Positions 1 through 11,711 of a stretch of DNA of 64,000 nucleotides are shown one piece after another. How positions within the stretch are numbered: position 1 is the stretch's first letter; each line of letters opens with the position of its first letter. This stretch comes from Pseudoalteromonas rubra. GTDB taxonomy: Bacteria > Pseudomonadota > Gammaproteobacteria > Enterobacterales > Alteromonadaceae. Location of the stretch: positions 404,501 through 468,500 of the forward strand of contig NZ_CP045429.1 in NCBI RefSeq assembly GCF_005886805.2. Direction: 5' to 3'. Below the pieces are notes generated by a model. The model made no database searches. It was given only the letters and a program-made list of their open reading frames with translations, and was not told the DNA's origin. The position numbers and the translations under genes are program-made.

Positions 1-2774
<2,774 letters not shown>

Positions 2775-2887
2775 ACAACTCCAAAGTGGTTTTGTTTGTT
2801 AGAAGTTAAGAAATAAAGTAGACGATAGAATTTAATACGCTTTTCCAGATTTTAGTGAGATGTTGATAAACATCTTGCACACAGAAT

Positions 2888-3006
2888 TTGCTTGGTAACC
2901 ATAGCATTTTGGAACCACCTGACCCCATGCCGAACTCAGTAGTGAAACGAAATAGCGCCGATGATAGTGTGGGGTTTCCCATGTGAAAGTAGGACATTGC
3001 CAAGCT
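2888..3006 (+). rRNA. rrf: 5S ribosomal RNA, first copy
   Basis: The core CCACCTGACCCCATGCCGAA and the following GTGAAACG, GCGCCGATG and TAGTGTGGGG blocks are diagnostic of bacterial 5S rRNA. The ends were placed by pairing the terminal helix (CTTGG at 2891-2895 with CCAAG at 3000-3004). The ~113 nt spacer after 23S holds no tRNA. This copy differs from the second 5S gene downstream at about a dozen positions, mostly near the ends. Confidence 0.95.
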
Positions 3007-3045
3007 CCTAATTTTAAAAAGAACTAAAACAAAAATTGAAAAGAT

Positions 3046-3164
3046 TTTCCTGGTGAAAATAGCGTTTTGGAACCACCTGACCCCATGCCGAACTCAGTAG
3101 TGAAACGAAACAGCGCCGATGATAGTGTGGGGTTTCCCATGTGAAAGTAGGTCATCGCCAGGGC
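3046..3164 (+). rRNA. rrf: 5S ribosomal RNA, second tandem copy
   Basis: This is a second 5S gene, offset by 158 nt from the first with the same central core. Its terminal helix pairs CCTGG (3049-3053) with CCAGG (3158-3162). The two copies are separated by only ~40 nt of AT-rich spacer and end at one shared terminator, so they should be co-transcribed with 23S. Extra 5S genes at the distal end of an rrn operon are known in Vibrionaceae, Alteromonadales and E. coli rrnD. Confidence 0.95.
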
Positions 3165-3175
3165 CCAATTAGATT

Positions 3176-3205
3176 AACCCGTTGCAGCAATGCAGCGGGT
3201 TTTTT
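3176..3205 (+). terminator. rRNA operon terminator
   Basis: The stem AACCCGTTGCA / TGCAGCGGGTT has one G.U pair and a GCAA tetraloop. It is followed directly by a run of T, a textbook intrinsic terminator just after the second 5S gene. Confidence 0.9.
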
Positions 3206-3646
3206 GCTATGTGTAATTTAAAAAGCTGTAGACAGAGCAGTGTTCTCTATTCCTCCATGAAGCTGGTATCTAGCAGTCTTTGGGGACACTTTCCTGTGGA
3301 GGGGTCTTTTTTGCGCTGTGAATAGGTCTGCGTTCTCTACGATAGTTCATTTCACCTTACGCAAAGTAAATGTACTCGCATTGCTCGCTGTCATTGTACT
3401 TTGCACTTAATTCATCCACGAAGCTGCGTTCTATCGCGCATTTCGATAATTGTATGCTACTTCCCCACATCTATGTGGCTCTTTGCGCTCATCTCTTCGA
3501 ACTACGAAGTGTTCTTCGGCTTTTCATCACTCTTGTTTAAAGGCGTGTTAAAGCACGATTCTCGCTATATTTCAGATTGTTTTGAGCTACTTAATTGGTT
3601 AAAACTGAGCTAGTATCCAAGCATGTTACTCATTTTCTAGAAAATA
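3206..3646. other. Gene-free region downstream of the rRNA operon
   Basis: No credible gene lies here. A 70-codon ORF with a TTG start (3401-3613) has no visible ribosome binding site and no recognisable motif. The region does contain structure. An 8-bp inverted repeat GCAAAGTA / TACTTTGC (3361-3368 and 3397-3404) flanks a 28-nt loop. A short CCACAT...ATGTGG hairpin lies near 3465-3480. Two imperfect direct repeats of the form TTCNTCCAYGAAGCTG lie near 3250 and 3412. The promoter of the next gene must be in its last part, but I see no convincing -35/-10 pair. Confidence 0.5.
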
Positions 3647-4261
3647 ATGTCTGAGCTTTATCACTGGTTTGATTTGTTAGGTGTAATGGTGTTTGCCATA
3701 TCAGGTACCTTAATTGCTTATAGTAAGCATATGGATGGATTTGGTGTGGTTGTGTTGGCAACTGTTACCGGTATAGGGGGCGGGACTATAAGAGATGTGA
3801 TCCTCGATGTTCCGGTCTTTTGGTTGCATGATTCAAGCTATTTTATCGCTATCTTTTCAGCGATAGCAGTTAGTATCTGGACGCTGAACCGGCAAAAGAA
3901 GATCCCCACATTGTATCTGCAAGTTGCTGATGCATTTGGGTTGGCTTTCTTTGCTGTTATGGGGGTCCAAAAAGCGCTGGATATTGGTATGCCAGATACA
4001 ACTGCTGTGATTATGGGCGTTTTGACAGGGTGCTTTGGTGGTGTGATCCGGGATGTGCTGGCCAGAGAAATTCCGCTTTTACTTAAGGGCGAGTTATACG
4101 CTATCACCTGTATTTTGGGCGGGATAGTTTATACTCAACTCATAAACTTTAATTTATCAACAGAAGTTGTCATGTTGCTGGCGATGGCCACCACGTTGTT
4201 TGCCCGACTGGCAGCTATGCGTTGGGGCATTGTGTTGCACGTCTTTAATTACAAAGATTAA
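3647..4261 (+). CDS. TRIC-family (UPF0126) inner membrane channel protein
   Basis: A 204-residue integral membrane protein of the YadS/YicG type (trimeric intracellular cation channel family). It has the expected internal duplication: two homologous halves of three helices each carry a glycine-rich signature, GGGTIRD at 44-50 and GGVIRD at 131-136. A seventh helix sits at the C-terminus. Bacterial TRIC homologues form monovalent-cation-permeable trimers, but the physiological role is not settled. The gene starts at an ATG after an AT-rich leader and ends 14 nt before comM, so the two are probably co-transcribed. The family is clear; the transported ion is inference. Confidence 0.85.
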   Translation: MSELYHWFDLLGVMVFAISGTLIAYSKHMDGFGVVVLATVTGIGGGTIRDVILDVPVFWLHDSSYFIAIFSAIAVSIWTLNRQKKIPTLYLQVADAFGLAFFAVMGVQKALDIGMPDTTAVIMGVLTGCFGGVIRDVLAREIPLLLKGELYAITCILGGIVYTQLINFNLSTEVVMLLAMATTLFARLAAMRWGIVLHVFNYKD

Positions 4262-4275
4262 CCATAGGACAAGGA

Positions 4276-5796
4276 ATGTCATTAGCAAGAATACTCACAC
4301 GTGCTCAGGTAGGTATTGAGTCTCCTGTTGTCACGGTCGAAGTTCATCTGAGTAACGGCTTACCTAGCTTTAACATAGTGGGCCTGCCGGAAACATCGGT
4401 CAAAGAATCTAAAGAGCGTGTGCGCTCAGCACTGCATAACTCGAATTTTATCTTTCCAGAACAACGCATCACAGTGAATTTAGCACCGGCTGATCTGCCT
4501 AAGCAAGGCGGTCGCTATGACCTGGCAATAGCAGTAGGCATCCTGGTTGCATCAGGGCAGCTCAATGAACAGGCAACACAAGGGTGTGAATTTTATGGTG
4601 AGCTTGCCCTCAATGGGGAGATAAGAGCTGTGACGGCCATCATCCCGGTTGTCATGGCTGCCAAGCGTGAACACCACACCTGTTATATCCCGGAAGAAAA
4701 CTTGGGTATGGCGCAACTGGTTGAGTATCAGCAGTGCATTGCTGCGAATACACTGCATGCTCTGTGGTTGGATCTGAGTGGTCAATCATCGTTGCCTTTT
4801 AAAGAGGAACGTATACCTATTTCTTCCGCTAATACGCTCAGTAGCACGCAGATGGATATGAGTGATGTTAAAGGGCAACCTATGGCTAAGCGTGCACTCG
4901 AAATTGCCGCAGCAGGAGGTCATAATATTTTGTTTCTTGGTCCTCCGGGCACAGGTAAATCTATGCTGGCACAGCGTATGCCGGGAATTATGCCAAATAT
5001 GAGCATAGAACAAGCGTTGCAGACGGCTGCCGTGTATTCTTTAACGGGGAAGCAGCTTAGCCTGGAAAATTGGCGTAGCAGGCCATTCCGTGCACCTCAC
5101 CATACCTGTTCTGCGGTTGCCCTGGTGGGCGGCTCGTCTAATCCCCGGCCTGGTGAGATATCTTTGGCGCACAATGGGGTACTCTTCTTAGACGAATTGC
5201 CTGAATATGAACGTAAGGTGCTGGATTCTCTCAGAGAGCCGATGGAAACGGGACAGGTGACCATTTCGCGTGCTGCACAGCAAGTTGATTTTCCCGCCTG
5301 TTTTCAGCTCATCGCTGCACTTAATCCGAGCCCTACCGGCTGCCATACTGATAAACGTGCTTCGCCAGAGCAGGTATTGAGGTACTTAAGTAAAATATCA
5401 GGCCCTTTTGTCGACCGGATAGACTTACAGATAGAATTACCCAGACTCAGCACGCAGGAATTGCAATCATCTAAACCGGAAGTGACCAGTGAGCAGATAC
5501 GTAGCAGAGTCGAGGCGGCGTTTAGCACTGCGTTGAGCCGCCAGGGTAAAGCAAACGCCAGGTTGACGACCCGGGAAATTGAGCTGTATTGTACGCTGTC
5601 CCCCGATGTTGCTCAGCTGCTTGCCCGAGCAACAGAGAAGCTGAACCTCTCGCCACGCTCTTATCATCGCATCATCAAGGTAGCCAGAACGATAGCTGAC
5701 TTGTCACATCGTACGGAAATAACGGTTCCCGACCTGAAAGAAGCACTCAGTTATCGGGCATTTGAGCGTTTATTGGGACAGCTGACATACAGCTAA
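4276..5796 (+). CDS. comM: ComM/YifB-family AAA+ ATPase (Mg chelatase-like)
   Basis: A 506-residue protein with the ComM layout. An N-terminal ChlI-like domain (to ~170) contains the NIVGLPETSVKESKERVRSA segment. It is followed by an AAA+ Mg-chelatase domain with Walker A GPPGTGKS near 221-228 and Walker B LFLDELPE, then a C-terminal helical domain with the PRSYHRIIKVARTIADL motif. ComM homologues are hexameric helicases that extend branch migration when single-stranded DNA integrates during natural transformation. The start follows an AGGACAAGG ribosome binding site. It converges on the response regulator with only 8 nt between stop codons. Confidence 0.93.
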   Translation: MSLARILTRAQVGIESPVVTVEVHLSNGLPSFNIVGLPETSVKESKERVRSALHNSNFIFPEQRITVNLAPADLPKQGGRYDLAIAVGILVASGQLNEQATQGCEFYGELALNGEIRAVTAIIPVVMAAKREHHTCYIPEENLGMAQLVEYQQCIAANTLHALWLDLSGQSSLPFKEERIPISSANTLSSTQMDMSDVKGQPMAKRALEIAAAGGHNILFLGPPGTGKSMLAQRMPGIMPNMSIEQALQTAAVYSLTGKQLSLENWRSRPFRAPHHTCSAVALVGGSSNPRPGEISLAHNGVLFLDELPEYERKVLDSLREPMETGQVTISRAAQQVDFPACFQLIAALNPSPTGCHTDKRASPEQVLRYLSKISGPFVDRIDLQIELPRLSTQELQSSKPEVTSEQIRSRVEAAFSTALSRQGKANARLTTREIELYCTLSPDVAQLLARATEKLNLSPRSYHRIIKVARTIADLSHRTEITVPDLKEALSYRAFERLLGQLTYS

Positions 5797-5804
5797 GTGC
5801 GTGA

Positions 5805-6509
5805 TTAGGTGGATAGCATATAGCCTTTGCCACGAACCGTCACAATGCGCTTCTGCTCTTTCTCATCGCCGAGTTTTTTTCGCAGTCTGCCGATAAGTAC
5901 ATCAACAGTTCGGTCGCTGGGGCTCCAGTCTGGCTGGCCTATTTCTTCTGAAATTTTGGCTCTGGAAGTGGCTTTACCGGCGTTCGCAATCAGGCAAATA
6001 AGCACCTTGTGCTCCGCTTCTGTGAGCCTGGCTTCGTCGCCATGCGGATTAATAAGCGTCCGGTTATCCGGATGAAGTTTAAAATCTGCATATTCGATAA
6101 ATTCTTCAGATTCGTCTTCCCCTTTGCTGCCAGCGATACGTTTATACAGGGCACGCATTCGAAGTTCCAGCTCAAGCAGGTCAACGGGTTTACAGACGTA
6201 GTCATCCGCGCCCTGAGCTAAACCAGCAATGCGATCTGCTTGTGTGTCGCGACTGGAGAGCATGATCACGCCGATATCGGTAAGCGTATTGAGTTCTTTG
6301 GCAAGATTGAGACCATCCGTTGCGGGTAATACAACATCTACAATGGCCATGTCGAAGGGGTTGCCTTCATTGATTTGATTATGAACGAGTTGCAATGCTT
6401 GTGCACCGGTGTTATCCAGCGTGAGCTGAAATTCAGTATTTGCAAAATGGTTTGCGATCCTTTTTGCTAGTAGATCGTCATCTTCCACCAGAAGCACGTT
6501 AATGTTCAT
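5805..6509 (-). CDS. OmpR/PhoB-family response regulator
   Basis: A 234-residue two-domain regulator. The receiver domain (1-~125) has the acidic cluster EDDD at 10-13, phospho-acceptor Asp58 in VDVVLPATDG, and the switch and Lys residues (MLSS, CKPVD). The C-terminal winged-helix domain (~140-234) ends in the typical TVDVLIGRLRKKLGD...RGKGYML signature. It should bind DNA as a phosphorylation-induced dimer. No histidine kinase lies beside it, so it is an orphan in this window and its signal is unknown. It is transcribed on its own from the AT-rich region upstream of 6510. Confidence 0.92.
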   Translation of the reverse strand: MNINVLLVEDDDLLAKRIANHFANTEFQLTLDNTGAQALQLVHNQINEGNPFDMAIVDVVLPATDGLNLAKELNTLTDIGVIMLSSRDTQADRIAGLAQGADDYVCKPVDLLELELRMRALYKRIAGSKGEDESEEFIEYADFKLHPDNRTLINPHGDEARLTEAEHKVLICLIANAGKATSRAKISEEIGQPDWSPSDRTVDVLIGRLRKKLGDEKEQKRIVTVRGKGYMLST

Positions 6510-6686
6510 AGCACCGTAACTTTATCAATAAATCACTTATATATTAGCACTGAGAAAACTGGGCTGAGAAGGGTAAGTTGATTATTTTCAAATAAAAAAC
6601 AATGCAAATAAAACTTTAGTATGAACCTGAGAAGTGAATAAAAATGTGCTAATTCTGAAATATCATACAGTTGAATGGCTTTTTTT

Positions 6687-6712
6687 AAAAAAGGCAGCAC
6701 CTAAGTGCTGCC
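6687..6712 (-). terminator. Intrinsic terminator of the S9 peptidase gene
   Basis: On the minus strand, GGCAGCAC and GTGCTGCC form an 8-bp perfect stem with a 4-nt loop followed by six T. It lies 8 nt past the S9 peptidase stop codon. Confidence 0.9.
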
Positions 6713-6719
6713 CATGATT

Positions 6720-9173
6720 TTATTTACCATATAGGTGTTGCCACCATTGAGGTTGATCTTTCAGGTGTTTGTCAAAATAAGCGAGCATAGTGTCCCACCA
6801 CTGAAAACGTCGGTCGCGAGCAAATATCTGATGATCCGCGCCCTTAATTTCAATCAGTTCAACATCCTGGCCAAGTAGCTTCAGTGCGGTATACATAGTG
6901 TGGCTCTCTCCGACTGGTACATTGACATCGGCATCGCCGTGTAACAGCAGCAGTGGTGTTGTTACTTTATCGGCATTAAAGACAGGGCTATGCTGCGAGT
7001 ACAATTTGGCGTTATTCCAGGGGAAGCTGTGCTTTGACGCTTCACCCGAATAGAGGTAACCCCACCACCCTTGTCCCCAGTATGACGTAATATTAGAGAT
7101 ACCAGCATGCGAAATCGATGCACTGAACATATCTGTTTTCGTTGTCAGTAACATGGTCATGAAGCCGCCATAAGAAGCGCCCAGGTTACCCAAACGATTT
7201 TTATCAACATAGGGATATTCGGTCAGGAAGGCTTGGGTGCCTTTGATAATGTCATCGGCAGTTTGCTCACCCCAGGCATTGACATGCTGAGCCGAGAAGC
7301 GTTGACCAAAACCAGTCGCCCCTGTTGGTTGCAAGACATAAACCACATAGCCGTTTGCAGCCCACAGATTAAATGGGTAACGTCCTGTAAAGGCCCTGGA
7401 AACTGGTGAAGTGCCGCCGTAATAGTAAATTAAGGCTGGATACTGTTTAGATTTATCCAGGTTGTGGGGTAGGTATACCCGGCCTTTGATTTCTGTGCCC
7501 TGACTATTAGTGAAGTTAAATTCTTCCAGTTTAGCAATCTCGCTGTTGCTATAAGCAAGTGGGGCTGAGTCCCACAAAGTGCGAGCGCGATTCTTATAGA
7601 TGTTAACCTGTTTGAGTTGTTGTGGTACTGAAGCTTGTGTACCGGCGACGAGTAGTGCTGGTTTACGGTTATCAGCAATACTGAAGCGCTCAACCACGTC
7701 TAAGCCAGTTTTCAAACGCGTGTAGCGATCTTTGCTGACATCGTAGAGATACAGTTGCTGACGATCTTCATCCGTCACCTTCGCAATGACATCGCCGTTA
7801 CTGAGTACGTTTATACTGCCGATCGCGGGGTTAAAGGCTTTACTTAGCGCTTTTGCCTGGGCGCCTTGCTGATCTAACCAGTATAACTGGCCATCGTAGT
7901 TATTGGTGAGCTGATCTTTTTCAACCGCTCTGCCGAGGCCATTTTTGAAATCTGGACCAGCCACAGCATAGATCCCCTTCGCTCCATATTTGGCTTCATT
8001 GAATGTGCGGTACTGACCGAGCACAGTTTCAGTGCCCTGTGTCAGGTTGAATTCAACCAGCTCGGTTAACATGTGGGGGGGAGCTGCATAATCCTGTACT
8101 GCACGGCTGGTAAGAATACGATTGCTTTTGGCATCGTGATCTTCGAGCGTATGGCTTTGTTTGCCTTCAGTGAGTGCCTGGATCATGCCGGTTTTAATAT
8201 CCAGCAAATAAATTTGTGTGTTGGTACGCGCATAGGACCAGCGATCTTCCAGGCCCTGATAATGCTTCACCAAAGATGTGTCTTTAGCAGGCGATTTAGA
8301 CCAGCTAAATATCAGGCTGGTATCATTAAAATAAGCAAACTCACTGGCGCCTTTAAGATCCTCTGCGATCACCCGGGATGTCAGGGTCGTGAGATCCAGC
8401 GTTTTCAGTTGGCCGTGCTGGCTGTAAACCAGCTGTTCGCCATCCTGACGCCAGGCCAAAGAACTGGCGTTAACCCCTTCAAGCGTGAATATGACTTTAT
8501 CATCGTCATTGAATACCGTGGTTTGAGTCAGTGCCTGATTACCGCGATTCGCCTGATAGTGCTTTTGTGTCGTGACATAATGCTCAGCATCCGGTGAGAC
8601 GGAAACAGCACTGACGACTGGGGCATCGAATAACTGTTTGGCAGACAGCGCTTTGGTTGTTTTGTCAGTAAACAACAGTTGATCGTGGTCTGTTTTGCCA
8701 TTGAATGCCACAGAGACTTTTTTCCAGTCAGCGACTTGCTCAGCTACAATGATGACCTGATGATCGCCGGTGGGTAAATTGAGTGTTGAGGACATCTTGT
8801 CAGAATGGCGTTCACCATTGACGAAAATATGTGCCTTTTCTATGCCATCCAGCACCAGTTCACCCTGCACGAAACGGTTGACTGAAAACTCCATTTTCAT
8901 TGCCTGTAGCCCGCCCATAGTCAGTGCATTTAACTGAGACAGTGGCTGCCACTTGGCGTCAACACCCAGCATAGACACGGTTTTCTCTGAACCCGACAAG
9001 CTCGGGACCAGGTTAGCGATTATGGTTTGTTGATGTGCCGTATTATAGGGCTTAATTGTGCTGGCCTGACCCAGAGGGCCAATAAATTGAATATCCTGCT
9101 TGTTGATTGGAGCAGCACTGAGTGATGTGCTCAATGCAGACAACAGCAGCACAGCGACCGATTTTAACTTCAT
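6720..9173 (-). CDS. Secreted S9-family (prolyl oligopeptidase/DPP-type) serine peptidase
   Basis: An 817-residue precursor with a signal peptide (MKLKSVAVLLLSALSTSLSAA). A long beta-rich N-terminal part probably forms the family's propeller, and a C-terminal alpha/beta hydrolase domain carries the active site. The predicted triad is Ser667 in GASYGGF, Asp749 in HGDADVNVP and His781 in KGADHQIF, so it should be active. Family members cleave peptides, often after proline or as acyl-aminoacyl or dipeptidyl peptidases; the specificity cannot be read here. It is probably periplasmic and used for peptide nutrition. It is monocistronic with its own terminator. Confidence 0.9.
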   Translation of the reverse strand: MKLKSVAVLLLSALSTSLSAAPINKQDIQFIGPLGQASTIKPYNTAHQQTIIANLVPSLSGSEKTVSMLGVDAKWQPLSQLNALTMGGLQAMKMEFSVNRFVQGELVLDGIEKAHIFVNGERHSDKMSSTLNLPTGDHQVIIVAEQVADWKKVSVAFNGKTDHDQLLFTDKTTKALSAKQLFDAPVVSAVSVSPDAEHYVTTQKHYQANRGNQALTQTTVFNDDDKVIFTLEGVNASSLAWRQDGEQLVYSQHGQLKTLDLTTLTSRVIAEDLKGASEFAYFNDTSLIFSWSKSPAKDTSLVKHYQGLEDRWSYARTNTQIYLLDIKTGMIQALTEGKQSHTLEDHDAKSNRILTSRAVQDYAAPPHMLTELVEFNLTQGTETVLGQYRTFNEAKYGAKGIYAVAGPDFKNGLGRAVEKDQLTNNYDGQLYWLDQQGAQAKALSKAFNPAIGSINVLSNGDVIAKVTDEDRQQLYLYDVSKDRYTRLKTGLDVVERFSIADNRKPALLVAGTQASVPQQLKQVNIYKNRARTLWDSAPLAYSNSEIAKLEEFNFTNSQGTEIKGRVYLPHNLDKSKQYPALIYYYGGTSPVSRAFTGRYPFNLWAANGYVVYVLQPTGATGFGQRFSAQHVNAWGEQTADDIIKGTQAFLTEYPYVDKNRLGNLGASYGGFMTMLLTTKTDMFSASISHAGISNITSYWGQGWWGYLYSGEASKHSFPWNNAKLYSQHSPVFNADKVTTPLLLLHGDADVNVPVGESHTMYTALKLLGQDVELIEIKGADHQIFARDRRFQWWDTMLAYFDKHLKDQPQWWQHLYGK

Positions 9174-9262
9174 AGTTTGCGCCTATTGTGGGTAAATTAG
9201 ACGTATACTATAACATATACTGTACGCTTCTCATCCGCACCTGAGACTAACTCACAATCTCC

Positions 9263-10471
9263 CTATGGGTTTGAATTTATCATTCTCTGCCATGAGTGGA
9301 TCCAGCGAATAAACTCGGGTAAGGCTTTAGGCCGACTGATCAGATAGCCTTGCATCAGCAAGCTGTATTTATATTTCTCCAAATATTGCAATTCTTCAAT
9401 GCGCTCGATGCCTTCAGCAACAATGTCCATTTGTTGATTTTGTGCAATATCAATCAGGCTGTCGACCAGCACCTGAGAAAAACGGTCGCACTCTATATAG
9501 GTGATGAGCGAGCGATCCAGTTTAATTTCAGTAAAGGGCAAGTTTTTTAATTGCTGCAGGTTAGTAAACCCGGTTCCGAAGTCATCTAGTGAGAGGTCGA
9601 AACCTCTTAACCTTAACCTGTTGATGGTTTCAAGTTGCAAGCTACTGACAATAGGCTGGTTTTCGGTGATCTCTATAATCACTTCCTTGGGTTCCAGACG
9701 GTTGAGTTCGAGGATCAGAGCCAGCTTGTCAGGACAGCCACTGTCATTGAGTTGCACAGGTGACAAGTTAAAAGCGAGCTTAAAGGGGTAATTGAGTTCG
9801 GCTCTGAGCTTTTGAAACTCTTTAGTGGCTTTTTCAAACAGCTGAAAAGTAACCAGATTAATCAAGTCCAGATCCTGAGCCACCCCGATAAATCTATGGG
9901 GGAGTAGGGTTTCACCATACTGCTGAGAAACAATGCGCGCTAATACCTCGACACTTTTGATCTTCTTGCTGCCACGGTGGACTTTGGGCTGATAAAAGGG
10001 CGTGATTTCGTTATTACTGATCGCATACAGCAGTTGATCCTCTGTAACACAAGACTCTTCTGACTCATCGTTGCCAATAAAACTATCCAGCTTCTTCAGG
10101 AGCCTGTCTACGTCATTGAGTTGTACAGGTTTAGAGATATTGCCTATCAGGTGGGTGTTATGTTGTCTGGCCAGGTTTGCAGCCAGATCCATCACCCGGG
10201 TTTCCATCTCTGAGATAATGACAATCCCGCCGGGATATCTCAGTTCGCCGAGCTTGCGGATCAGCTCCATACCGTCCATGTCAGGCATGTTGAGATCGGT
10301 AAAAACCGCATCATAGTGCAAAGGGGTTTGCCGAACCAGCTCCAGCGCTTGAGGTGCACTGTCTACGGTGGTTACATAGTCTACTTCCAGCTCTGCCAGT
10401 ATGGCTTTCATGACTATCAATATCGCCTGTGAATCGTCAACGACAAGAATGTGTTTAGCCTGATGTTGCAT
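9263..10471 (-). CDS. Response regulator with an EAL c-di-GMP phosphodiesterase output domain
   Basis: A 402-residue protein. The receiver domain (~6-130) has phospho-acceptor Asp59 in FTDLNMPDMDG. An EAL domain covers ~150-395. The signature reads EVLAR instead of EALLR, but the Glu and Arg are kept. The other catalytic positions are present: AFNLSP (Asn), EITE, DDFGTG, EIKLDRS, AEGIE and QGYLISRP. It therefore looks like an active cyclic-di-GMP phosphodiesterase controlled by phosphorylation. No partner kinase is adjacent. The gene is divergent from the M50 peptidase gene. Confidence 0.9.
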   Translation of the reverse strand: MQHQAKHILVVDDSQAILIVMKAILAELEVDYVTTVDSAPQALELVRQTPLHYDAVFTDLNMPDMDGMELIRKLGELRYPGGIVIISEMETRVMDLAANLARQHNTHLIGNISKPVQLNDVDRLLKKLDSFIGNDESEESCVTEDQLLYAISNNEITPFYQPKVHRGSKKIKSVEVLARIVSQQYGETLLPHRFIGVAQDLDLINLVTFQLFEKATKEFQKLRAELNYPFKLAFNLSPVQLNDSGCPDKLALILELNRLEPKEVIIEITENQPIVSSLQLETINRLRLRGFDLSLDDFGTGFTNLQQLKNLPFTEIKLDRSLITYIECDRFSQVLVDSLIDIAQNQQMDIVAEGIERIEELQYLEKYKYSLLMQGYLISRPKALPEFIRWIHSWQRMINSNP

Positions 10472-10619
10472 GACGCTATCCTTAGTTTGGAACCTAATTG
10501 TCAGTTTAGTACATGGGGTATAGAACGCACATGACAGAGGTGTGGCTTGGAAAAAATAATTGCGGTGTTGGAGGCCTGCGTATGTTCACAGGGCTAGGTA
10601 CTTGTCGATAAAAAGTGCG

Positions 10620-10625
10620 TATAAT
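10620..10625 (+). promoter_or_regulatory. Candidate -10 element for the M50 peptidase gene
   Basis: A perfect TATAAT hexamer lies 33 nt before the ATG at 10658. The best -35-like hexamer (TTGTCG at 10602) is only 12 nt upstream, so the -35 is poor and the call is tentative. Confidence 0.35.
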
Positions 10626-10657
10626 GGGCACACTTTATGTTTTAACGACGAGTCAAC

Positions 10658-11671
10658 ATGACCCGCATTGAGTTTCCCTTAGCAGGCTATCAGATGTCTG
10701 TACTAGTGAATCGCCAGGAGATCCTGCAGGTATACCAGGATCAGCAACGACTGGCACATGAACCCATCGACGCACAATTGGTCCAGGTCAATGTTGCCGG
10801 ACACAAACTTCAACTGGATCGCAGCCGACTAGCCGAGGGGTTGCTGGCGGTGGCAGTCAACGACGAACCCTGGCAGTGGCTCGAGGTGCCAATCCAGCAT
10901 AATGACAATAAAGGAAGCTGGCTTGGGCTGGCGGCTTTGGGGTTTAAGCTGCTAAAGAGTGCCAATGTGGTTAAAGCGGCACTGGCAGGGGCCTCTTTGG
11001 CCGGGTATGCCTGGCTGTTTTCCTGGCAGTTTTCGGTGATGTTGTTAGCGTGTTTGGTGATCCACGAGTACGGCCATATTCGGGCAATGCGCTACTTTGG
11101 ATTGAAAACCAAAGGGATTTACCTTATCCCATTTGTAGGAGGTTTGGCTGTAAGTGAAGATAAACTAACTACCCGTTGGCAAAATGTCATTATTTCCTTG
11201 ATGGGGCCCGCTTTTGGCTTACTTGCCTCGCTGCTAGCGGTGGTTCTGTATTATGTGACTGAGCTGGAGATATTCGCTGGTGTAGCTGTGCTGAGTGCAT
11301 TGCTTAATCTCTTTAATATGTTGCCCATTTTGCCGCTCGATGGGGGGCATGTACTGAAAAGTATCAGCTTTTCTATGCGTTCCTGGGTTGGTCTGCTGAT
11401 CTGTCTGGCTGGGATTTTGCTGGGTGCGGTGATCAGTTATACCTTTGGTTTGATGCTGCTGGTATTCTTCCTGGTGATAGGCACAATCGATATTTTGCTG
11501 GAGTGGCGGGGCCGTCATCAGGCTCATCTCATCCCGCTAGATCGCTATGGTCAGATCGTCTCAACGGCGCTATATGTTGTTGTCTGCGTCGGCTTAATTG
11601 GCGTGATGTGGCACTTTGCTGACGCGGATAGTGTATTGCTGAGTCTGCCCATTAAAGTACTATCCAATTAA
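10658..11671 (+). CDS. Membrane-embedded M50-family zinc metalloprotease
   Basis: A 337-residue protein with a soluble N-terminal part of about 95 residues and a membrane domain of about six helices. The zinc-site motif HEYGH (136-140) lies at the end of a hydrophobic segment. A second motif LPLDGGH (~225-231) matches the LDG signature of site-2-type proteases. M50 enzymes cleave within or next to the membrane. The substrate is not known, and the N-terminal domain is not the PDZ domain found in RseP, so this is not RseP. It appears to be transcribed alone and converges on the atoE-like gene. Confidence 0.85.
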   Translation: MTRIEFPLAGYQMSVLVNRQEILQVYQDQQRLAHEPIDAQLVQVNVAGHKLQLDRSRLAEGLLAVAVNDEPWQWLEVPIQHNDNKGSWLGLAALGFKLLKSANVVKAALAGASLAGYAWLFSWQFSVMLLACLVIHEYGHIRAMRYFGLKTKGIYLIPFVGGLAVSEDKLTTRWQNVIISLMGPAFGLLASLLAVVLYYVTELEIFAGVAVLSALLNLFNMLPILPLDGGHVLKSISFSMRSWVGLLICLAGILLGAVISYTFGLMLLVFFLVIGTIDILLEWRGRHQAHLIPLDRYGQIVSTALYVVVCVGLIGVMWHFADADSVLLSLPIKVLSN

Positions 11672-11678
11672 TTTTTAA

Positions 11679-11698
11679 CCGGTCAGGTTGCTGACCGG
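11679..11698. terminator. Inverted repeat between convergent genes, possible terminator
   Basis: CCGGTCAG and CTGACCGG form an 8-bp perfect stem with a GTTG loop, between the convergent stop codons at 11671 and 11712. Neither strand has a T run directly after the stem, so termination here may be weak. Confidence 0.45.
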
Positions 11699-11711
11699 CA
11701 AGCATTACGGG

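Noticed and set aside
3401..3613. 70-codon ORF after the rRNA operon
   Set aside because: It has a TTG start, no Shine-Dalgarno and odd composition; no support for coding.
8073..8597. 174-codon ORF antisense to the S9 peptidase gene
   Set aside because: It has no ribosome binding site or recognisable family, lies wholly inside a clear gene, and is typical of antisense shadows.
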